A stretch of 64,000 bases of DNA from Zygnema circumcarinatum (lineage: Eukaryota > Streptophyta > Zygnematophyceae > Zygnematales > Zygnemataceae). The stretch covers positions 4,847,613-4,911,612 of the forward strand of contig CM074804.1 in NCBI GenBank assembly GCA_037447605.1, read 5' to 3'. The position numbers and the translations under genes are program-made. Numbering within the stretch: position 1 is the first letter of the stretch; the number at the start of each line of letters is the position of its first letter. Positions 23,991 to 37,500 of the stretch are shown here, in pieces. The notes below the pieces were generated by a model, which had not been told where the DNA came from, searched no databases, and worked only from the letters and a program-made list of their open reading frames with translations.

Positions 23991-26900
23991 ATGATGGCAG
24001 GCGACCAGGGCGACGCAGTCGCTATGGGAGATGATTGGCGAAAGGAAAGTACTGGTGACATAGTCGATCTGAACAGCCAGGGTAAAGGAGGAGCATTTGA
24101 GCTATCGTCGGGACATAGTGAGTCGGTCTCTGCTAAAGTTGATGGCTGCGATGAGGCACAAGTAGGGAGGGAGGCAGAGAGTAAGGGGGATGAGGTTGAA
24201 GGAGAGAAGGAGGAGACAGGCTTTGAAGCAGAAAGCGTCAAGAGGCGGCTGGCAGAGTGGGGTTCAGTAAGAGCCAATCACGTAGAAATTGAAAGTAACG
24301 CAGGCGCAAAGGAGGAACTTTCTTCACTTGTGAACAGTTCAGTTGAAAGGAACAATTTTGACATGTCAATTCAGGTGAGTGAGGAAGGAGTAAATGCCAG
24401 AGGTGCGGAGGAGGAGCTTAGGTGTACAGGTCAGTCTGAAGGGGCGAAAAGAGCAATGGAGCTACAGATGGAGGAGGCTGGAGGCATTAATGTGAAGGAG
24501 ATGAATAGATCCGAGGAGGAACCCGATATTCAGGATGCGATCGTGGTGGACGAGAGCGAGAAGCTCGAGGCGGGAGAGAGAGCGAAGGAGAGACATTCTC
24601 GTAGTGAGGATTTTCAGAAGACGAGCGCTGAGGCAGAAGTGTGTCAGGAGGTGGTCGACCTCCAAGAGAAAAATCAAGAAGGCAAGCGTGAAGGGGAGGA
24701 TATGCAAGCCGAGGACGGGGAGAAAAAAGCGGGAGGTGGGGAGATAAAAAGGGCTGAACTTGATATGGCGAAGTGGGAAGCAGAGCAGGTAAAGGAGGAC
24801 TTTCAGCAAAGGCTGAGAGAGAATAGGGACAGTGCTCAAGTGCATGAATCTGAGGAACAGAATGAATCGTATAAAATAAGTTTTGTTGCTAATGAAACTC
24901 CTCAGCTAAAAGAAGGGCAGGAAAAAGTTGAGAGTGTGTATGAGGAGATAGGCGACAAGGAGATCAAGATCGAGGGAAAGCCTCCTAAGGCAGCTGTGGA
25001 AGAAAAGGAGCAAAACTTGGGTGGGGAAGGAATTGAGCAAAAAATGATTGAGGAGGAGAGATTGGAGACCTCAGAAGAGGAAAGCAATTGTCAGGATGAA
25101 GGGATAGCCTACAAAGCGAGGAATGGACATGAAAAAGATGAGATGGAGCAGGAGGGAGAGCGTGAACTGGAGCAGAACGGAACCGAGACAGAATTCGGAA
25201 GCAAAGAGACTGAGCTACAATTGAAGGACACGGAAAGTGAGGCGAAAGTGCTTCTCGATCTGCCTGAACTAGAAAAAATAGAAGTTAAGGAAGCCACATG
25301 GAAATCTGAAGGAGGAGCGGGGGAGAGAGAGGATGGGAAGAGCCTATTGGATGGAAATGCTGAAGCGAAGGAGACAGAGGTAGAGCAGGCGCTGGAGGGG
25401 AGGGAGGCTGAGCAGAAATTGAGAGAAGAAAAGTCAACGTTGATTGCAGGGATGCTGCAGCCTGAAGAGGCAGAGGGTGAAGTTGAGCAAGGAATGGAGG
25501 AACTTAGGAGCGAACGTAAACAAGTATTGGCAGAGGAAGATGAGCAGATGCAGGAGGAAGTTGCCCGATTAGAATATAACGAAGTGGAGCTGAAAGCGAC
25601 GAACATGGAAAATGGGGCTAACCTGGTTGACAAGCATGCTCCGCTTGACGTGGAAGCAAGGCTGGAGGATAAAGAGAAAATGCAGAGCGAGATAGATATG
25701 GCTGTGGGGAGGAGAGACAAAGAGGGAGAGGACGAGAGACAGAAAAAAGCGGAAGACAAAGGAAGGATAGGAATTGAGAAGAGAATACAAGGGGTGGGGA
25801 ATCCAGAGGGCAATTTGGAAGAGCAGACTGCTCAGCTACATGTTGAAGACAGGGAGGAAATGCGGGTGATGGCTGAGAAGGAAGATATGTATGAAGTGCA
25901 AGAAGTGCAGGAAAAAGTTGAGAGTGTGTATGAGGATATAGGCGACAAGGAGATTAAGATCGAGGGAAAGCCTCCTAAGGCAGTTGTGGAAGAAAAGGAG
26001 CAAAACATGGGTGCGGAAGGAATTGAGCAAAAAATGATTGAGGAGGAGAGATTGGAGACCTCAGAAGAGGAAAGCAATGGTCAGGAAGAAGGGATAGCCT
26101 ATAAAGCTAGAAATGAACATGAAAAAGCTGAGATGGAGCAGGAGGGAGAGCGTGAACTGGAGCAGAACGGAACCGGGACAGAATTCGGAAGCAAAGAGAC
26201 TGAGCTACAATTGAAGGACAGAGAAATTGAGGCGAAAGTGCTTCTCGATCAGCCTGAACTGGAAGAAATAGAAGTTAAGGAAGCCACATGGGAATCTGAA
26301 GGAGCGGGAGAGAGAGAGGATGGGAAGAGCCTATTGGATGGAAATGCTGAAGCGAAGGAGGCAGAGGTAGAGCAGGCGCTGGAGGAGAGGGAGGCTGAGC
26401 AGAAATTGAGAGTAGAGAAGCCAACGGTGATTGCAGGGATGCTGCAGCCTGAAGAAGCAGAAGGTGAAGTTGAGCAAGGAATGGAGGAACTTAGGAGCGA
26501 ACGTAAACAAGTATTGGCAGAGGAAGATGAGCAGATGAAGAGGCAGGAGGAAGTTGCCCAATTAGGATATAACGAAGTGGAGCTGGAAGCGGCGAACATG
26601 AAAAATGGAGCTAGCCTGGTTGACAGGCATGCTCCGCTTGACGTGGAAGCAAGGCTGGTAGAGATTTTGGAGGCTAAAGAGAAAATGCAGAGCGAGGTAG
26701 ATATGGCTGTGGAGAGGATAGACAGAGAGGGAGAAGACGAGCGACAGAAAAAAGCGGAAGACAAAGGGAGGATAGGAATTGAGAAGAGAATGCAAGGGGT
26801 GGGGAATCCAGAGGGCAATTTGGAAGAGCAGACTGCTCAGCTACATGTTGAAGACAGGGAGGAAATGCGGGTGATGGCTGAGAAGGAAGATATGTATGAA

Positions 26901-29900
26901 GTGCAGGAAATTGGTGACAATGTAAACGTCACCATAAAGCGAGACGAATCTCAGAACAGCTTCAGGGACACTAACCAAGAATTGGAGGAATCGTTCACTG
27001 AGCAGGACGTGAAGAAGGAAGAACATGAGAAAGAAGTGGTTAAACGAATTGTTGAGCTTGAGCCGGGAGAGAGAGAGGTAGAGGAGAAGGGGGAGGAGGA
27101 GGTGCAGGAAAAGGGAGTCGACAAGAGATTGCGAGAGCAAATAAGTGAGATGGTAGTATCTGACATGAAGGCTTCACTTGGCCTTAACGAGGAGGTCGAC
27201 AAGCAACTAGAAGAGGAACATAATCCTCTCGAAGGAGATGTGGTGCTTGAAGCGATTGTTGAAACACCTGCTCCTGGAGTCGAAGAACTAGGCGAAAAGG
27301 GGAAAATGCTGAAGTCTGAGCTGGAGTTGTGGAAGATCGAATTCACTGACAGTGAAACTCAGATTGAAACAGAGAAAGAAGGTAGGGTAGATGTGAAGGA
27401 GGCTGGAGATATGGAAAAGCTAGCAGATTTGGACCTTGTAATGGAGGAGGACGAATCTGAACAACTAAAAGTGAAAGGTGAGAGAGACTTGGAAAGGACA
27501 GGCTTAATTCCATTCAACCAGAAAGAAGCTGTAAGTGAAGTAGAAATGACAGAAGATGAATTGGCAGAGGGAAAAGCCGAATTTGTTGTATCGCATGCGG
27601 AGAACGATAAATACAAACAAAGCAAGGAGGTAAGGGAGATGGCCAATTTTCATGGAAGGCAGGAGTTTCAGCCGGAGGTAGATGATGGAGAAGTTAAAGG
27701 GAGAAGCAAAAGTGAAGACCTAGAGTCGGAAGGGCAGGAGATGAGTGAGACATTAGATTTAGAACAGAGAAAGAAACCCGAAGGAGAATTAAGTATTGAT
27801 AACGGTACTGTGACGGCGCAAATAGAGGTTCTTGAAGTGGCAGACAGACTGTGTGAGGATAATTGTGCAGACGCACAGGTTGCGAAGTGTGCTGTTGATT
27901 TTGATGATCAACCGCCACAGCTGGAAGTAAAGGAGAACCATGGTGAGGACAACATGGCCGAGCTTGCTCAGGCTGAAGTCAAGGAGACAGAAGCAGATGG
28001 TGGGGTTGCGGGAAAAGACACTGAGCAGCCATCACGAACTGATGTACGTGTAGATGAATCGTCTACGGAGTGCCTTTCTTATCAACAGGAAGAAGAGAAG
28101 GATTTCGTAAACGTGATAGGGATTTCAGAGAAAGAACTCGAAGGTGAACCTTCAGAAAGCGAAGAGAAAGGAGGAGCGAGGAATGAAGTGATTGTCCAAA
28201 ACGGTCAAGTTGAAGAGCGTGAGAGGGAAGTGAAGCTGACTGGCGCTGAGCTGGTAAATGAGGAGGTAAGTGCTCAGCAACAGTATGCAGGGAAAATTCA
28301 TGTGGTGGAGGTCGTAAGGGAAAACATCTTGATTGAACTGGAGACGGATCGACGCAAGCTTGAGGTGGCGCAAGAGTGGAACGAGATGAGTGTGGCAGAC
28401 CAAAATCTTCAGAATGACATCGAGACAACAGAATCGAAGTGGACTCAGGAGGAGAAGCAGGTTCAGCCGGACTTGAGAGATGTCGGACAAGAGGCATCCG
28501 GACAGCAAGATCAGGTTAAAGTGGTAGAGAAGTTAGGTGATAAAATTCTTGAGCAAGGGAATATAGGTAGAACACAAGATGAGGAGTTTACCAGGATAAG
28601 GCTTGTAGAGACAGCTGGCAAGGAGTCAGTGGATGAACCAACAAGTCGAGAAGCTATCAAGTTATTGACGGAGGTCGGAAGAGAGGAAGAAGCTGTTGAG
28701 GAAAAGCATCAGCTGGAGTTAAGGACTTCGGAAGCTAACCATTCAATTGAAGAAGCACAGTTTGTAAAAAAATTGACGGATATTGCAGTTGGGAAAAGAG
28801 AGAGCGAGCTTGCAGTGGAGGGGACTGAACCTCAGCAACAACAATCTCCGTTAGTTGAAAACACAGAAGCCACCAATGGTCTAAGTCACCCTGAGTTGAA
28901 GGAAGAGGAACAAGAACTCAAGATAGACGAGAGAACACCTGAGGCTGGTATACAAGAAAATCAGGTGCAGCAGCAGAAAGGTCTTGAGTGGGACGTCAGT
29001 CGTAATGCTGAAGTCATTGGGCTGCAAGCCGGCGAGGTTGAAAGCAGGGAGGTACAAGCAATATATACCGTTCAAAAAGGCAATGTTGACGTTGAGGGAA
29101 AAGCGCAGGACTCTGATTTGCAGGAGACAAAAGTAGAAAGTGTGAAAGACAGTGATGACAACCTCGCAGTTGGAGACAAGATAGCTGATGAAAATATCAC
29201 CCTGGTAGCACTTGGCGACATGACGACGTTTCATGAAGTGCAAGAAAGAAGACCAAAGAATCAGGACCAGGAATTGGTAACGGACCGCACTGATTTGCCG
29301 GGAGGAAGTCGGCAGATGAATGAGGACGCTACATCGTTAGAAGGTTTTCAAAGAATTGCAAAGGTGGGTGAGACTGCGAGTGAGAGGGAGATCATCGTGT
29401 TTGTGGAGACTGAGGAAGGGGAGACTGAGAGGGCAATCAACATAGCGAACGAGCCGCAGAACCATCCAGCAATCAAAGGGTCTGCACTGGGATATGACGA
29501 TGGGGTGGAGAATGCTGCCCTCGCATATGATAGGACGGTGGCAGAGTTTGAGGAGGGCGCAATGGTAAGCGAAAGAGGAGAGGCAGGTGACATCATGTCA
29601 ATGGAAACCGGAGTTGGAATGGCGGGTCGGACAAGAGAGCAAAGTAGTGGTTTGCTAGACGGTGTGGATGGCCATGGAAAGGTCAAACTGGCTAATTGTG
29701 ACAGGAAGGAAGATGCTACTGTCGATATAGAGGCAGTGCAGGCGACAGTTCACATGGAGGGTAGCAGTGAGAAAGGAGTCGCAACTAGGGTTCCGGAGAG
29801 GGAGGCTGAAAAGAGTAATGATGTGGCAGAAGATGACGTGCAGGCTGTAGTCGAGGAGGTCATCAAGATTTTGCAATCGGATGCTGCTGCTGAAGGCTAC

Positions 29901-32900
29901 AACGGGCTTCCTAACTGTGTATTGGATGGCAACCAAGACATGCAAACAGATGTCAAGGAATCAAATACGACTCTCGAAAAAAATGCCGACTCCAAATCGG
30001 CCGTACAACATGGGATTCCGGAACAGATTGGACCGACTTCTGAATCGTCCAAAGCCATTGTTGGAGTAGACAGCCTGAACGACTGGCAAGGAGGAAGCAT
30101 TTCAGAACTTAACATGCATTCCATATCAGGTGAAAATCCCAGTGTTTGTAAGCACATGTATGATGCACTTAGTTAAAACGACAAGATTCATGCAACTCTG
30201 GTTCAGCCATGATGTGCTTTTGTTGCCAACTTCATGCCCTTGTCAATGCCAACCTACGCAAAGTACGCGTGTTTAATTCTTCCACTGACATCATGCAGTG
30301 ATGTGTTGCTGTGCCCTTTTTTGCCCCCCCACCTTTTTTTTTTTTTTTTGCAGATTCTAAGCCTCAGGACCCAGTTACGAACGTCCTAGATCTCGCCCAT
30401 AAAGAACATGTCTCCCATGTTTCAGCCGCGATTGATTTAAGCGTGGAGTGCCTTGCAGCCATTTTCTCCAGACTGAATACTGCTCAAGAATGTTTGAACT
30501 TTGCACTTGTTTGCAAGGCGTGGCATGACATTGCGTTTCAATCAAGAACCACTCTGAGATTGGAGCGAGGGAAGCGGACACCTTTAGCAGCCATTCAACA
30601 GTTGCTTCGTCGATGCCCTAATCTCACTCAGCTGGAATTCCCGGGAAAGTCCTTAGACAGTCCTGTATCCGATTCCTTTCTTGCAGCTATTGGATCATCA
30701 TGTCGTCGGCTTGTAACTCTGATCATAGGTCCTGATTCAGAACTTGGGCATACGTTTAGTCATTCGGGCCTGGACTGCATATTTCAGAGCTGTCAAGAGC
30801 TTGTAGAGCTCACATTGGAGGGATTGGCAGAACGTGCAACTGAAGACAGGGCACCCATTGCTATTCCAGAGAGTCTGGGATGTTTGACTGCCCTGCAGAA
30901 ACTGACACTGGCTGGCAAACATTCAAAAAGGTCTTCAGGCAGACAAGGTGGCAGAACTCTGCAATTGCCTGAAAGTTTGGGCAAGCTTCAACAATTACAA
31001 GTATTGGCCCTCACCTTTAGCTCCCCTCCTGCACTTCCCAGCTCCATTTGGAGTTTGACCAACTTGAAGGTCCTCAGATTACATGGGTGGCAAGGAATCC
31101 TTTTTCTTCCTGACTGCCTGGATGACCTAAAATCTCTCGAGGTGCTGGACCTTAAGTGTTCGGACCTAGTGGACCTCCCGAGTTCAGCTGCAACCATCTC
31201 AACTCTAAGAGAATTGATTTGGGAAACAGCTTCAAGTTCAGAACTCGTGGGAGAAGACACCTCTGTTCCTCCATCTTTGGGTCTTTTCACACAGCTAGCG
31301 AGCCTTCAGTTGAGAAATGTCGTTCATCTCCCCCACGTGCTTCCCAATCTTCCCAATCTGACCAGTCTCGAGGTTTGGGGAGCCGTGAGCAGCTTCGAGA
31401 TGGTACCTTCTTCATTATGCTCATTTGAAAATCTGAAGCGTTTGCGACTCCGAGGAAACTTCCAGAAACTCCCGCAGAGTCTTGGACAGCTGACATCCTT
31501 AGAGCACCTGATACTGACCAGCTCTGCATTAGATTCTATTCCCTATTCTATTGCTGGATTGTGGCAGCTCAAAGAGCTTCGATTAGATGGTTGTGGAATC
31601 AATCCCCGGCTTCCAGACACTCTTTGGGACCTTCCAAACCTTCAGATATTGTCCATACCCTGTGAATTTCTTTCCGAAAAGGTTGGCAAGTTAGTATCCC
31701 TCACACATCTTAATGTTGAATGTGAGACCGAGCGATCTCTACCGTTCAATGGGTTACCTTCGAACATCGGTCACTTATCGGAGTTACGAGAGTTGCGAGC
31801 ACTCTGCCCCTACATGAAGTCCCTTCCAAGAACATTTGTTGCCCTCACTTCTCTTCAGTCGCTGCAACTGGTTTGGGATGGTGCTCTTCCTGCCGCTTTT
31901 GGGCAGCTGCTTGGTCTGAAGAAATTAGTACTGGACAGTGAAAGGATGAGCTGGTTACCTGACTCATTTGGGCAGCTCACCGCACTTCACACTCTCATTC
32001 TAGTCTGCAGGAAATTAAATTCTCTGCCTGAAACGTTTGCTGATCTCCAAAGCCTACGCATTCTTTCCATCCGAGGCTGCGACTACCTTTGTACACTACC
32101 TGACAACTTTTGCGACCTTGTGGGATTGGAGACATTAGAATCAGACTGTCCGAATTTGCTCCGCTTGCCTGCAGCATTTGGCCGCATGACTTCGCTTCAA
32201 AGGCTGGAGATTTGGAGTAAGAGGCTTTCTAGACTACCGGAAAGTTTTGGATATATCTGGCGACTTAACAAAGTAGAGTTGAGGTGCCCTAGGCTATGGG
32301 AGCTGCCAGCGTCTGTAAAGCTGCTGCCCATGTCTGTTCAAGAAACCTTGGCAAAGGCTGTGGAGGAAGCAAAGGTGCGTTTTCTTACTTGACTTTGGAT
32401 TTCTCAGTAATTGCATGTGTTTGAGTTCGTCATCCTCAGTTTGTCTCTCAGATGGATTTTGCGTCTGTTGTTTAAAACGCCAAGTATAGGACATGTCATC
32501 TCGTGAATCTGCTGTGCTTTCCTGCATATTTTGACCCGTGATGAGCAAAAGAGTCATTTGCTGTTTGACTGCCATATTTTGCAGAGTCTGCTGATGACTG
32601 CAGGCAGGTGAATTGCATGGTCATATCGTTGTATAGTTTGGTCTTTGTGTGTGGCGCGTCTTTGAGTTCATAGCAGAGGCACGATTTGCAATTCTGCATG
32701 CCAATAATTATATGTTGATCATCCTGTGATGTAAATGTTGACTGGGTGAAGACTCACTTCAACTTGCTGCTACTGGAAAGATGGTCGATGGAAAGTAGGT
32801 TCAGTTTTGCATCTTTGGATCACCGTAAGCACCTTGTGATGCGTGGCATGCTGTGGAGTTGCTGTGGCTTGATGTGCTTTCTCGTGTAGTTCTCCTTTGT

Positions 32901-33207
32901 CGATACATACTCTGAGTTGCAGATCGAAGCGGTTGGATGTCTCAAGGGTCATACCTGAACTACTTAGTATTGGTGGAGGGAATAGTTTTTTACTGTTATG
33001 TTGACTTGCCGCAATCCTTATATGTTGGCGCAGGCAGGATCAGAAAATCTGTCTGATGTTCGAAGTGTAAACCTTGACGTTTCGAAAGAGGCTCTGACGC
33101 CATTAGTGGGCCGAGCAATTTCTTTGGAGCACACGCCAACCGCGCTGTTCTCACCTGCCTTGCGGCGAACCCTATCTCTGACCGTGCCTGGATGGGGTCG
33201 GACATGA
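23991..33207 (+). CDS. Giant acidic-repeat + F-box + LRR protein, 3 exons, about 2,777 aa
   Basis: Predicted exons: 23991-30129, 30354-32374, 33034-33207. Exon 1 is one 6.1-kb open frame encoding about 2,046 very Glu-rich, Lys-containing residues with no Cys-rich or globular pattern, likely long helices or disorder, and a 330-residue tandem duplication. Exon 2 starts after a 17-T tract and cag, has no usable ATG after the acceptor, and encodes an F-box (about 2073-2112: VECLAAIFSRL ... VCKAWHDIA) followed by some 16-20 leucine-rich repeats of about 23 residues (LPxSLGxLxxLxxLxL). Donor (phase 1) and acceptor (phase 1) agree, as do those to exon 3 (phase 0). F-box/LRR proteins are substrate adaptors of SCF ubiquitin ligases; that role is inferred. 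The acidic region could instead be a separate gene ending at 30176. Confidence 0.72.
24917..25906 (+). repeat. In-frame tandem duplication, copy 1 (990 bp)
   Basis: This copy encodes residues about 309-638 of the acidic region, from QEKVESVYEEIGD to DMYEVQEV. It is followed directly by copy 2, offset exactly 990 bp (330 codons), with a high nucleotide match. Confidence 0.93.
25907..26909 (+). repeat. In-frame tandem duplication, copy 2 (about 1,003 bp)
   Basis: This copy encodes residues about 639-973. It differs from copy 1 by scattered substitutions and only frame-keeping indels (loss of one Gly, gain of a Lys-Arg pair, gain of a few residues near VEILEA), which suggests selection to keep the protein open. 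Confidence 0.93.
30354..32374 (+). other. F-box and LRR exon
   Basis: The F-box lies at about 30430-30550. Leucine-rich repeats run from about 30820 to 32330 with the LPESLGxLxxLQxLxL type of consensus seen in plant Ras-group-related LRR proteins. The open frame nominally starts at 30311, but that start lies in the intron and its first residues are encoded by the poly-T acceptor tract. Confidence 0.88.
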
Positions 33208-34507
33208 GGAAGCGCTTTCAAGAGGGCGATCACATGTATTGGATATTCATATCTGAGGGTTATCAACTTACCATGGTTCATACATAAATTTTATGCTTAT
33301 GTTTATTTTAAATGTTAAGACCAAAGCTTATACAGTACAGTTGCATAGAACGCGGTCGTCAGACTTTACCTCAATTACTCTTGTATAGCTTGGTTAACTG
33401 GCTATGACTTTTACTTATTGACATGTCCAAGGATTCAGTTTACCGCTAGAGCTGTAGCGGGGTAATCAGGAGTTAAAAATTCAGGGCTTTATTGGCGATA
33501 GTTGTAGACACGTTAGTTCATTTATTGTTTTTAATTTACTTTATGTTCACAGCCTGACATTTAGCTCTCAAAGGACGGATATTTCAAACATGTGTAGAGG
33601 GGCTGTGTGCTGACAAAGCGGCCAGCCTTTCAGCCTTTCAGCCTTTGGACTTGCCATCTCCAGAGATTTTTGTTTTGGTAATTAAATAATGTTCCCATGA
33701 CCTATGTAAGACTTCGTAGGAGGCCGATGTTCACTTAGTCGCGTAAGCCGTTCAAGCCTATGCAAACGTTGCTTACGATTTGCGCTTAAGGAACGTACGT
33801 CTGAGAAGGGCAAGAAATTCGAAGCAGAAGATGCCCCCTGACTGATAAAAAGTCTAGACCACGGGGTGAAAAAGGACCTGCTCTTCTGTGTTTATCATCG
33901 AGAATGTATTGACCTTGTTGCTCCTTAAGTGTCGGAACAGTAAACAAAGTAGAATAACTACCGTTGTTAAGCTTAAAAAGTTCTTCGAAAGTTGTAGTTG
34001 TATCTTTCTTCTTTACTTTTTAAGCGAGAAACTTGCAGTAACGACTCTGATGTTCAGAAGTCATTCACATTCGTGGGCTCGAACCACGGACCTCAAGGTT
34101 GTCATCCTTACGCTCTGGCCACCCTGTTAGTCATCTGCAGTATTCAGTACGCAGCCATCAAAATGGCCACTGTCCACTCGAAGTGTGATTCCATGTAAAT
34201 TTCAAATGTGGATCCCCATTTTGAAGGGATACTAACTACACACATCTTTCCGGCACGAAACTGCACAGATGCGATGCGCCACATAAAATAGGCCTCGCAA
34301 TCGAAGCCACTTGACATCTCTTACATGGACTCTCTATGTACATCAATGGATGTGTCGTTGTTTGTTCAAGGGCGCTGAAAAAAACTAGAACCATGCCGTT
34401 TGCTTTAAAAACTTGTATCGTTACACCAATGCTCTCTCAAATCTATGAGACATGAAGCATAAGCACAGATGATGCCATTTTCACCTCCATGGCGGGCCCG
34501 AAAGGAG
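33208..34507. other. Convergent 3' intergenic region (F-box/LRR gene / PANK2)
   Basis: This holds the two 3' flanks. The only distinct structure is a tRNA-like fold on the minus strand at 34072-34125. No protein-like frame is present. Confidence 0.55.
34072..34125 (-). repeat. tRNA-like fragment, possible SINE head
   Basis: On the minus strand a 5-bp T stem (CGTGG/CCACG) encloses the loop TTCGAGC. It is preceded by a 5-nt variable stretch AGGTC and a 5-bp anticodon-type stem around loop ATGACAA (U33, nominal anticodon GAC, valine). The D arm is short, and the 7 bases after the T arm do not pair with the upstream bases, so there is no acceptor stem. It is therefore a pseudo-tRNA or a tRNA-derived SINE head, not a working tRNA gene. 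Confidence 0.45.
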
Positions 34508-37500
34508 TCAGGGTGACGCGGGCTCATAGCGGCATACGCAGTCGTAGATAACTCCTCCACAAAGCCTTTCTGCAAGCCGCTGGTTCTTGATCATTGCCAA
34601 CTGCCAAATTCCCAAACCAGACGAACATCCCCCAACAGGTCCACGAACGCAGGTCAGGATAATAAAAGATCTTGCAAGTTGTACTCACTGTGCGCACGAG
34701 GGAAAAAGAGTCTGCCACAGTGAAGCCAGAGTCAGAGAGAGAGGGAGAGAGATTGGACATAAATACCACAGATTCTTCTGGTTGACATAGACACTAAGGT
34801 TATTACTGCTAAAAGCATACTGCATACAAAATGAGAATCTAAACCTTCGGACCCAAACCTTTTTGTTCGTGAAGCTTTCAAAGAGATTCGTCCACTCGAC
34901 CTCTCTCCTAGGAATGGAAATACATGTTCAGCAAAGAAGCAAATCCACACATGCGCAGACATAAAATGCTTCTCAAATATGTTTCTGCGGGCAAACTCAG
35001 TATGGCACTTACCTTTAATGATTCACATTTGAACCGTGCAGTGAAGTTGGTGTGCAAACTCCGTCCCATACCCTCCAGCACCACCTGCATACCGCAGTTT
35101 CAGCATAGCAGTCCAACGTTCATACGCAGTGTTTAAACATCATGCTTCCAGAGCTCTCCACAACGTAAAAGAATGTTTCCACAAATCCACCGACAATCAA
35201 CAAATGCAACCGGTAGATCTCTAAAAAAGCTGAAAAAGTCACTGGCGAAGTCGAGTGATGCAGCTCTTTACCAGATCAGCTTCCCGACTGGCCTGTGCAA
35301 GCTCAGCACTGACTTGGCGGAAGTCAATGCAAGGACTGCCGGACCCACTTTCAACCACCATGAGCTTGGCTGATTGGGGGCTGCCATTTGACAGAGAGTT
35401 ATTGACCTCTCCCTCGGCTGCTACAGCATCCACAATTACTCCGCCAGCCTCTGCTGCTCGTCGCAAAATATCACAGCACTGCAGGCAGATAACTCATGGC
35501 AGGTCATCAAGAATGGTCCGAGATAGCAAGCAGGCTGAAGAGCACAGACAGTGACGCATAGATCAGTTAAGATGAAAGCTGAGAGAGAAAGCTCAAGACC
35601 AAGCATTTTGCAATGGGGCTCACTTTGGATGCAGCCGCGATGATTTCTGGCAGTTCTGCCGCTGTTACATCATTTATGGCTGGCAGAGAATTGGCCACCA
35701 ATACCACCTGCACATCACCTCAGCCATCGTCGACTTCGTAAAGGAGGCCGGTTCTAGAACTAATCTGGCATTCAATAATAATCTGAATTCAAAACGCAAG
35801 CAATGAGTATGTGTGTATATATATATATATATATGAATATTCATTCACTGTCCGCAAGTACAAAGTTTCTGTGTCTCACCTCTGTCCCACGCCGTAGCAA
35901 CTCTCTGGCGAGTGGCAGCATTCCCAACACGATGTCGGCCCCTGCATTATCCACGAACAGAAGGGCTCGCTTGTGGGGTAGAGGGGGGGGCTTTCCTTCC
36001 TTGCCAAGAATCCGCTCTTCGAACTGATCAAAGTCGTCTATCTGCTATGCACGTCAAAATGCAACATCCCTGTCACTATGCAACCGGAGGGCTTACATGA
36101 ACTGGAGAGGTAGAGAACAAAGAAAAAACGGAAACCCAAATAGCAAGCGAGAAGTAAAACACCCGATGAAAAATGACTAACACAGGAAAGGCTTTAACTC
36201 CACAATCTGCATAGAGCACAGTCCATGACCAACAAAGGCTGAACCCAAAAAGAAACGACCATAGAAAACCTGCCGACTTATGATTCCTGCCTCATTTCCC
36301 GGCTGCTCTCGCACTTTCCTTTCACGATCACAAAGAAACAGCTTACCCGCCATGGCCGCTGCATTTTCTTTCTGCTCATGCGATAAATTTCCAAAATTGT
36401 CCCTCTCTGATAAAGCTCAACGCAGGCTCGCGATCCCCAGTCGAATATGTTTGCCGCCAAGACGCCTTCGACAAGTGCCAAAAGTCGCCTCTCCTGAGAA
36501 GCAGCAGCAGTGCTTCCCCTGCAGTTAAAATCAAAAGCAGCTTTCTGCCTTCACACACCTTCCGATCATCTATCTCAACCAACAGTCTCCATCATTGGCA
36601 CTCATCATGGCCATTGCAGCAGTAGAAAACTCCTTAGTATTTCTACATCCCCACATTTCTGTTCCGTGCTTGCTTCTCCTGTATATGCTGCTCTTTGATC
36701 AGGCCCCGTGTAACAGCCTTCAAGGAAAGAGTTCAGCTTCAAGGAACTAGTTAATGTTCAGGTGAGTCAAATTGTTCTAAAAATTCTATTGTTATTGTTA
36801 TTCTATTGTTTTAATTCTAAATTCTAATTGTTCTAAATTTATCTAAAGCAAAGGGACATACAGCGGTCATGGAATCGAGCTCCGATAGAAGGTCTGGCAG
36901 CACCGCCAAGGAAGCCTCGTTCTCTCTGTCACCAACCCACGAGCTAAAAATATAATTAAACGTATACTAATCTGTGATCGACCGGAACAGATAAACTGTA
37001 ATTAATGTCTCTGAACTGGCCAACAAGTTCTCTTTGTGGCCTACCTTCCTTTATGCATACCTAATATTGACCTTGAAGAACCAACAAGCATACCTTGGGA
37101 CCACCATTATAATAAGCTGAGGATCAGTTAGCAAGTCCTCAGCTTTTGCTACATAAACTTCAGCAAAGTAAAGCTGATCAGGCTTACCTTAGCTTCACAG
37201 CTCGATACGGATCACTGAAATGAAACTCGCGCAAGCATTCTTCCCGTAGTTCAAGCAGATTTGCAAGGCCGAGCTTCCCATATGCAGCAGGCTCCTCATG
37301 CAGCCTGCGAATCCAGTACTCCAATGTGAGCATAAAACTCCTAATACTGAAAACACCCCAAGGAATAGTAATTTTGAAAAAAAGCAAACGCTAGGTTGTC
37401 ACTAACCGCAATACATTCCCGCGTCCTTCGCTTCCAAAAGAAACAGGATTGCCTTACACTGAAGGAGGCAGATAGTTTCACTACCTGCCAAGATGTGCTC

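Noticed and set aside
25109-27346. Ser-rich frames of 100-234 codons on the minus strand.
   Set aside because: They are antisense shadows of the Glu/Lys-rich coding strand (GAG/GAA read as CTC/TTC) and mirror its duplication.
30311-30353. F-box protein starting at ATG 30311.
   Set aside because: The residues from this start are translated from a poly-C/poly-T acceptor tract, and the following cag|AT acceptor fits the upstream donor in phase.
34072-34125. A functional tRNA-Val(GAC) gene.
   Set aside because: There is no acceptor stem and the D arm is too short, so I list it only as a tRNA-like fragment.
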